64,000 nucleotides of DNA from contig CAZTOW010000025.1 in NCBI GenBank assembly GCA_964615375.1, positions 73,532 through 137,531 on the forward strand, in the 5' to 3' direction. The stretch is from CAZKWG01 sp964615375 (GTDB taxonomy: Bacteria > Myxococcota_A > UBA796 > CAZKWG01). This document shows, one piece after another, positions 58,612 through 64,000 of this stretch. The notes below the pieces were generated by a model. That model did not search any database and was not told the origin of the DNA. It saw only the letters and a list, made by a program, of their open reading frames with translations. The position numbers were made by a program, and so were the translations under genes. Numbering within the stretch: position 1 is the stretch's first letter; each line of letters opens with the position of its first letter.

Positions 58612-60643
58612 CGGCGTCCTCCGTGGGCAACAGGCTGCTCGGGGGACCCACGCTGGTCAGCCAGAGCTGGTGGACGGCGCGGGTGGCGGCCACGTAGAGC
58701 AGGCGGCGGTGATGGTCGGTGTCGGGCCAGTAGCGGGCGGACGCCTCCAGGATGACGACGTAGTCGAACTCCAGGCCCTTGACCTCGCCGACCTCGACCA
58801 CGTCGATCCCAGGGGCGAAGGCAAACTTCTGGCGCTCGACCCGCCGGACGCCCCTCAGCTCGGCCGCCAGCAGGCCCTCGTAATAGATCCGCGAGAGCTC
58901 GGGGTCGGGGGTCAGCAGCGCCACGTTGGCCAGGGGCTCGCGGTCGCGCAGGGCGCCGAGCTCGCTGGCCAGGAAGGCGACGACGGCGCCGTGCTCGGAG
59001 AAGCGGAAGAGCTCGACCGGTGGGCCGTCGCGGGTGGTGGTGGGGCGCTCGTCCTGCTCGGCCAGGGGGCCGAGGACGTGCAGCGCGAAGCGCGTGACCG
59101 GGTGGGTGGAGCGGTAGCTGACCTTGAGCGTGGCGGTGGAGCTGGGGGGCAGGCCGGCGCGGGCGAGGAAGTCCGTCCAGCTGGAGAAGCCCGCCACCCC
59201 GGCGATGTGCTGCTGCGTGTCGCCGGCCAGCGTCACGCTCTTCGGCTCGGAGACCGCGCCCAGGAGCACCTGCACCTCCACCGGCGAGAAGTCCTGCACC
59301 TCGTCGATGACCAGGTGAGCGTAGCGCACCGGGTTGTTGCCGATGTCGGTGAGCGGACCGCAGCGGAGCTGCCAGACGCGCAGGAGGAGCGCGTCGTCCT
59401 CCGGGTCCAGGCGCGCCACGTCCGACTCGCGGTCCCCCTCCAGCCAGCGCTGCACGGCCGAGCAGGCCGCCACGCACCAGTCCAGGGCCCGCTCCCGGGC
59501 GCGCGGGGCGATCTCCTCGCCCAGCAGGGCCTCGTGGACGTCGGGGCGGGTCAGGAAGGTGGCCCAGTCGTCCACGGCGCGCTCCATGCTGGCGCGGCCG
59601 GGGCGCCCGCGGACGTGCTCGGCCAGGAGCTCGGGCAGGCGGGGGTGGACCTTCAGGCGGGTGACGGACTCAGGCGTGTCGTCCGCGCGGCGGTTCGGGA
59701 TGTGCGGGTAGTGGCGGAGCACCTGGAGGCGCGCCCAGTCGTCCCAGGTGGTGACGCGCACGCCCTCCACCCCCAGCGCGGGCAGGACGTGGGCCACGTA
59801 GTCGCGCAGCGCGCGCCCCCAGACCATCACCAGCACGCGCGGGGCCGGGAAGCGGCGGGGGTGCTCGTAGCAGAGCCAGGCCACGCGGTGCAGGGCCACG
59901 GTGGTCTTGCCGCTGCCCGCCGAGCCGCGCAGCACGACCACCCCGCTCTCGGACGCCGTGATGAGCGCGAACTGCTCGGCGTCGATGAGGGCGGCGATGT
60001 CCGGCAGGTGCTTGTCGGCGCGCAGCTTCCCGCCGCCCAGGGCCGAGCCCGAGCGCCCCGCCCGCAGCGCCGAGCCCTGGCCGCCCGCCAGGTGGGCGCT
60101 CTCCCGCTCCAGCGCCCGCCAGCCACTCTCGGCGCCCTCCCGCACCCAGCTCCCCTCGCGGGAGCCCACGCGCAGCAGCGCCCCGCCGGCGACGTGCAGG
60201 GTGCGGCGCGCCTCCACCCGGCCCTCGCGCACCTGCCCGCCCAGCTCCTCGGCGAATTCGTCCCCCTGCTCGTAGAGGTAGAAGAGGTGGCTGACCGGCG
60301 CGTTCCGCCAGTCCACGATGCGCACGCCCGGCCCGACGCGGGTGGCGCGGCCCAGGAAGACGTCCTGCGACCGCTTGCCCTCGCGCAGGCGCAGGTGGCC
60401 GAAGTAGGGCGAGTCCGGGTCCACGCTCTCCCGGGACTTTCCTTTCCGGACCTGGTCGAGCAGGGCCATCATGTGCTCGATCTGCTGGCGCAGGGCGGCG
60501 CGATCGTCCCCACGGGCCGTGCCGAGCTCGCGCTGCATGCGCACCAGGGCCTCGGCGATCTCGACCTCGGACGCGCCTTTCTCTTCGGGGTTCTCCAGCA
60601 GCCAGGCGCGGGTGCGCTCGAGCAGCGCGAGCTCCTCGGCCAC
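58601..60643 (-). CDS. HelD-like superfamily 1 helicase
   Basis: The product, about 680 residues from the likely GTG at 60643, is a UvrD-type SF1 ATPase of the HelD class, which removes stalled RNA polymerase or aids recombination. It has Walker A G-S-A-G-S-G-K-T-T, motif II L-V-I-D-E-V-Q-D, motif III A-G-D-T-Q-Q-H-I, and late L-L-Y-V-A-A-T-R-A. The N-terminal coiled segment and the inserted domain I-V-D-W-R-N-A-P match HelD proteins. A longer frame to 60829 would overlap the Uma2 gene and is unlikely; no strong ribosome site marks the start. Confidence 0.82.
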   Translation of the reverse strand: MAEELALLERTRAWLLENPEEKGASEVEIAEALVRMQRELGTARGDDRAALRQQIEHMMALLDQVRKGKSRESVDPDSPYFGHLRLREGKRSQDVFLGRATRVGPGVRIVDWRNAPVSHLFYLYEQGDEFAEELGGQVREGRVEARRTLHVAGGALLRVGSREGSWVREGAESGWRALERESAHLAGGQGSALRAGRSGSALGGGKLRADKHLPDIAALIDAEQFALITASESGVVVLRGSAGSGKTTVALHRVAWLCYEHPRRFPAPRVLVMVWGRALRDYVAHVLPALGVEGVRVTTWDDWARLQVLRHYPHIPNRRADDTPESVTRLKVHPRLPELLAEHVRGRPGRASMERAVDDWATFLTRPDVHEALLGEEIAPRARERALDWCVAACSAVQRWLEGDRESDVARLDPEDDALLLRVWQLRCGPLTDIGNNPVRYAHLVIDEVQDFSPVEVQVLLGAVSEPKSVTLAGDTQQHIAGVAGFSSWTDFLARAGLPPSSTATLKVSYRSTHPVTRFALHVLGPLAEQDERPTTTRDGPPVELFRFSEHGAVVAFLASELGALRDREPLANVALLTPDPELSRIYYEGLLAAELRGVRRVERQKFAFAPGIDVVEVGEVKGLEFDYVVILEASARYWPDTDHHRRLLYVAATRAVHQLWLTSVGPPSSLLPTEDADAL

Positions 60644-60731
60644 CGCGGGAGGTGTTTCGGGCAAGGGGCGACTCCAGGCGGAAGGTACGGACCTAACGGT
60701 GCGCCCGCCGCTCGTCGAATCTCCGCCAGCC

Positions 60732-61586
60732 TCAGACGTCGGAGAGGGCCAGATCCTCCGCCGAGCGGGCCGTGGCCGCGGCGCGGATCCAACGCTTGAG
60801 CTCGTCCGGCGTCTGCGAGCCCTCGACACGCGCCCGCTGCTGGTCGGAGAGCGGGATCCCTCGGGCGTCCAGCACGTCGAGCAGGGCCGCGCGCAGGGAG
60901 AGGACCTGACCCTCTTCCTGTCCTTCGATGCGGCCTCTCACGCGCCCCTCCAGGCGACCCTCCTCGCGACCTTCGAGGCGACCCTTCTCGCGGACCTGGT
61001 CCAGCCCCTGGTAGCCGTGGCGAGCGAGCATGTTGTCCAGCGCCACCTCGCGGGCGAGCTCGGGATCGAAGAGGGCGTCCACGCGCACCGGGCGCGCCAG
61101 GATGCCGGGAGCCTCGATGCTCTGGCCCGGGACGTACATCCCGGTGGTGCCGTCCTGGCGCCAGACCTCGACCCGGCGCGGGCCCGTGAGCCGCACCACC
61201 CAGACCTGCTCCGTGCCCGCGGCCAGCAGCTCCGCCACCTTGGCGTGCAGATCGTCCTCGTCCTGACCGCGCGCGGCGTGCTCCACCGCCAGACGCGGCG
61301 CGCCCGAGACCCAGCCGGGCCGGTTGGGCACGTTGCCTACAGAGACGTCCGGCGCGCGGAGCTGCTTCCTGCCCTGGGTGTAGCCGGCGTCCGTCCCGAA
61401 CTCGTCCACGGCCGGATCCGTCCCCAGCACGAGGCTGGTCGCCGCGGTCGCGTTGGCGTGATCCCCGCCGCTGGGCGCGCAGTAGATCGGGTGCCCGTCG
61501 ACGAGCTCGTAGCGGCCACCCTCCTTCACCTGATCGACGGTGAAGGTACCCGGCTCGCGGATCTCGAAGGAGGCTGGGGAGCGCAT
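60732..61586 (-). CDS. Uma2-family (DUF820) PD-(D/E)XK nuclease-like protein
   Basis: The 284-residue product has the Uma2 pattern: R-Y-E-L-V-D-G near the start, A-P-D-V-S-V in the middle (the catalytic Asp strand), and A-V-E-H-A-A-R-G-Q-D-E-D-D-L-H-A-K-V then W-V-V. The E-x-K position is occupied by E-H, so catalysis may be altered. A charged repeat region (G-R-L-E-G-R-E-E-G-R-L-E-G) follows. This mirrors the charged linker in the Rpn-like gene at 38543, though the two nuclease domains differ. Confidence 0.75.
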   Translation of the reverse strand: MRSPASFEIREPGTFTVDQVKEGGRYELVDGHPIYCAPSGGDHANATAATSLVLGTDPAVDEFGTDAGYTQGRKQLRAPDVSVGNVPNRPGWVSGAPRLAVEHAARGQDEDDLHAKVAELLAAGTEQVWVVRLTGPRRVEVWRQDGTTGMYVPGQSIEAPGILARPVRVDALFDPELAREVALDNMLARHGYQGLDQVREKGRLEGREEGRLEGRVRGRIEGQEEGQVLSLRAALLDVLDARGIPLSDQQRARVEGSQTPDELKRWIRAAATARSAEDLALSDV

Positions 61587-61593
61587 GATGAGA

Positions 61594-62190
61594 TTATATC
61601 CTCGTCGCGTGCCTCGCGCGCCGATCCTCCACCATCTGCTTCATGTAGATCAGCGAGGCGCCGAGGCCCAGCGCGCCCGTCAGCAGGGTCAGCCCGAGCG
61701 CCAGCTCCGCCTGCCCCACCATGGTCGCGACCATGGCGAAGGCCAGGGCCAGGGTCGTGTTCTTGCCCAGGCGGTTGGCTCCGCGCGGCTTGAACTCCCC
61801 GCGCAGGTAGGCGGGCAGCAGGAAGGGCAGCATCCCCAGCTGCACCCACTCCCGCATGAACCAGAAGATCAGCCACCAGGCCGGCATCACCCCCTGCCAG
61901 GTCAGGCTGAGCGCCACCACCGCGTGCAGCAGCTTGTCCATGTACCCGTCCACCATGGCCCCGGTGTAGCTCATAGTGCCGGTGCGGCGGGCGATGATCC
62001 CGTCGATGACGTCCGTGCTCACGCCCGCCAGGTAGAGCCCCAGCGCGACCCAGGGCTGATCGGCGAAGAAGGGGAAGATCAGCGCGACCGGCGCGCGGGC
62101 GATGGTGAACAGCCCCGCCCAGTTCATCAGCTCGGAGAGCCGCAGGCGCGAGCGCTCCTCGGGCTGGGTCGGTGAGGCGGTGCGGGTCAC
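61594..62190 (-). CDS. CDP-alcohol phosphatidyltransferase
   Basis: The 198-residue, multi-TM product carries the complete family signature D-G-x(2)-A-R-x(8)-G-x(3)-D-x(3)-D: D63-G64, A67-R68, G77, D81, D85. These residues bind two metal ions and the CDP-diacylglycerol phosphate, so it makes a phospholipid such as phosphatidylglycerophosphate or a phosphoinositide-like lipid. The acceptor alcohol cannot be read from the sequence. It lies just upstream of the Uma2 gene. Confidence 0.9.
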   Translation of the reverse strand: MTRTASPTQPEERSRLRLSELMNWAGLFTIARAPVALIFPFFADQPWVALGLYLAGVSTDVIDGIIARRTGTMSYTGAMVDGYMDKLLHAVVALSLTWQGVMPAWWLIFWFMREWVQLGMLPFLLPAYLRGEFKPRGANRLGKNTTLALAFAMVATMVGQAELALGLTLLTGALGLGASLIYMKQMVEDRRARHATRI

Positions 62191-62343
62191 GGAGAGCTCC
62201 CCCTGGGCGTCAAGCTAGGGGCGAGGCCGGGAGACGTCAAGGGGCGCGCGCGTCTTGGGGGCGCCGGGGCGCGGAGGCCCTTCCCCTGAGCGCCAGCGCG
62301 CCTATGCTCTTGGAAGATGGGACCCACGTAACGGAGGGTCAAC

Positions 62344-62832
62344 ATGACGCTCGTGACGCTGCTGCTCAGCTCACTCCTCAGCGGGGAGGCTCGCGCCCTC
62401 GAACAACAGGTCGGGGCCACGGTGGCGCTGGACGGCTCGACCGGGCTGATCACGCGCATCCCGAGACTCGGCATGCACGGTGGCCTCGCCTACACCGTCG
62501 GCGGGGCGCAGAACGCCTTTCAGCTCGACGTGCAGCTCCAGAGCTACACGGCCTACGGGCTCTGGGAGCAGTTCCCTGCGCTCTCGCTCTCCTGGTCGCA
62601 CGGCTGGGGCGAGGGCGAGCTCCGGCCCTACCACGCCCTCGGCGCCGGCGTCGCGCTGACCGGGGCGATGGAGACCGCGCTGGCGCCTGCCCTGCCCATG
62701 CTGCGCCTGGAGGGCGGCGTGGAGCTCCAACGCGAGCAGCTGTGGGGTCGGCTTGGCCTCGCCGGATTCGCCGTGGTGCCCGGCCCGACCCTGGGCGGCG
62801 GCCCGAAGCTGACGATCGGTGCCCACTTCTGA
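62344..62832 (+). CDS. Small outer-membrane beta-barrel-like protein
   Basis: The 162-residue product has a signal peptide (L-V-T-L-L-L-S-S-L-L-S-G-E-A-R-A) followed by alternating strands (Y-T-V-G-G-A-Q-N-A-F-Q-L-D-V-Q-L-Q-S-Y) and a terminal G-G-G-P-K-L-T-I-G-A-H-F ending in Phe, typical of outer-membrane barrels. A g-g-a-g-g-g ribosome site lies 5 nt before ATG. The lipoprotein gene follows after 9 bases. Confidence 0.7.
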   Translation: MTLVTLLLSSLLSGEARALEQQVGATVALDGSTGLITRIPRLGMHGGLAYTVGGAQNAFQLDVQLQSYTAYGLWEQFPALSLSWSHGWGEGELRPYHALGAGVALTGAMETALAPALPMLRLEGGVELQREQLWGRLGLAGFAVVPGPTLGGGPKLTIGAHF

Positions 62833-62841
62833 GGAGGAATC

Positions 62842-63924
62842 ATGCTGTACCTGCTCCTGCTCGGCTGCGCGGACCCGGTGGTGGACAACGCCGAGGATCG
62901 ATACGACGAGCAGCGCCCCGGCCCCGAGGCGCTGGTCGATCAGGACGGTGACTACGTGGGCGGCTGGTGGTCCGAGTGGACGGGCGAGATCAACCCCGAG
63001 GACGCCAGCGGTCGGGAGAGCGCGCTCAAGGGCTGGATCCACCTCAGCTTCGAGACGGACGACGCCTTCATCGTCACCAACATCGCCGACCTGGCGCGCG
63101 CGTCCAACACCGCGCTGCTCGTGGTGGACAAGGCCAGCGGGGACATGAAGAACGTCTCGCTGCGTTACGCTTTCGGCGACAACCTGCTGACCGTGAGCCC
63201 AAACTGGGACGAGCTGGAGAACCCGGCCGACGGGTCCTACTCGCGCTTCCTCGAAGACGGGAGCATCGAATTCGGCATCTTCGCCGAGGACATGTCCTTC
63301 GAGGGCACCGCCATCCCCTTCGGCCCGCCGCTGATCCAGACGACCCGCTCCGTCCCCGGCTACGGTTGGCTACAGTTCTACGGGACCGTGGAGATCGTGG
63401 AGGCCACCCTGGACCGCGGAGACGGCCCCGAGGAGATCCCGGCTGGGACCATCGGGTCTTTCGACCGCACCCTCGGCCACCGCAGCACCATCCAGAACTG
63501 GAACTACCTGTCGGCTGTGGGTCTGGCCACCAGCAGCAGCGGCGAGCAGGAGCTCGTCTCGCTGCAGATCGCGAAGGACCAGGAGGGCGCGAGCCCGAAG
63601 ATCGACGCGCTCAAGTACGCCGTCTGGGTGGGCGAGGAGCTCTTCAAGCTGCCAGACGTGAGCTTCGACTACGAGATCCTGGACGAGGACACCCGCGAGA
63701 CCAGCGACTGGAGCATCTCCTCTCCCGAGGGTGAGGACGCCGTCCTGACCGTCACGGTCCGCCCCGACCACCACCGCCGCGACCAGCAGGACTTCCTCTG
63801 GTACGTGCACGCCGACTTCAACCAGTACTATGGGCCGCTGAACGGCACGCTGGTCCACGACGGCGAGACCTGGACCATGACCGATCTGTTCGCGCTCGTC
63901 GAAGACTCGCTGCTGATCCTGTAG
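62842..63924 (+). CDS. DUF2804-like lipoprotein
   Basis: The 360-residue product has a lipobox (L-L-L-L-G-C; Cys9). The mature part matches the DUF2804/CrtC-like layout: D-R-T-L-G-H then W-N-Y-L-S-A-V-G, W-S-I-S-S-P-E-G-E, R-P-D-H-H-R-R and Q-Y-Y-G-P-L-N-G-T-L-V. Family members are beta-barrel proteins of uncertain function, some related to hydroxyneurosporene synthase. The ATG has g-a-g-g-a-g-g 4 nt upstream, a strong ribosome site. The remaining 76 bases of the window hold nothing I can support. Confidence 0.7.
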   Translation: MLYLLLLGCADPVVDNAEDRYDEQRPGPEALVDQDGDYVGGWWSEWTGEINPEDASGRESALKGWIHLSFETDDAFIVTNIADLARASNTALLVVDKASGDMKNVSLRYAFGDNLLTVSPNWDELENPADGSYSRFLEDGSIEFGIFAEDMSFEGTAIPFGPPLIQTTRSVPGYGWLQFYGTVEIVEATLDRGDGPEEIPAGTIGSFDRTLGHRSTIQNWNYLSAVGLATSSSGEQELVSLQIAKDQEGASPKIDALKYAVWVGEELFKLPDVSFDYEILDEDTRETSDWSISSPEGEDAVLTVTVRPDHHRRDQQDFLWYVHADFNQYYGPLNGTLVHDGETWTMTDLFALVEDSLLIL

Positions 63925-64000
63925 ACCCTACTCCAGCGGGCAAACGGGTGCGGCTCCTTTACGACGACGAAAGCGCCATGGAATTGCAGCTTTGATCCTC

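Overview
The window is very G+C-rich DNA with tightly packed genes, many joined by 4-base ATGA or GTGA overlaps. It is rich in exported lipoproteins (FG-GAP, ASH-like, LRR, outer-membrane barrels), a beta-propeller nucleotidyl cyclase, an AsmA/GT51 fusion and a MopE-like Asp/Cys motif. This mix suggests a myxobacterium-like (Myxococcota/deltaproteobacterial) chromosome. That placement is inference; no rRNA gene is present.

Layout. Bases 1-7.8 kb: a cut-off transglutaminase-like exported protein and its partner, a large LRR surface protein, a short SSB, two small membrane proteins, an APS kinase and a multi-spanning membrane protein. Bases 7.9-21.8 kb are an accessory region: a single-chain restriction-modification enzyme with a small HhH partner, an IS4-type transposase, a possible 26-aa peptide, tRNA-Val(CAC) between its own promoter and terminator, a nucleotidyltransferase gene pair, a profilin gene, two tandem flavin oxidoreductases (one fused to an acetoacetate-decarboxylase-like domain), a decayed second copy of the nucleotidyltransferase pair, and a 179-bp structured repeat.

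Bases 21.8-37 kb: a PD-(D/E)XK protein, an LRR/pentapeptide protein, a PPOX-TetR pair behind a palindromic operator, an ArsR/SRPBCC/membrane/cysteine-synthase operon behind a perfect 34-bp inverted repeat, a three-gene SnoaL-regulator-SnoaL operon, an FG-GAP lipoprotein/barrel pair, an alkane monooxygenase-TetR operon with two identical operators framing its promoter, and an alpha-hydroxy-acid dehydrogenase. Bases 37-64 kb: lipoproteins, two unrelated Rpn/Uma2-type nucleases, arginine deiminase-RlmI-MoaC, a BrkB-UspA-GT51 run, a GMC dehydrogenase with its Tat subunit, a thioesterase, a propeller cyclase, a Cas4-like/XPD helicase fusion, the second (inverted) copy of the 179-bp repeat, an ASH-domain lipoprotein, a patatin, a HelD-like helicase, a CDP-alcohol phosphatidyltransferase and a DUF2804-like lipoprotein.

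The most striking item is the gene at 14984-15373. It encodes a full-length eukaryotic-type profilin with the poly-proline-binding aromatics and the core glycines in place, yet it sits among bacterial genes and its stop codon directly abuts a fragment of the duplicated nucleotidyltransferase. The second notable item is the pair of near-identical 179-bp elements, in inverted orientation 33 kb apart, each folding into three consecutive hairpins.
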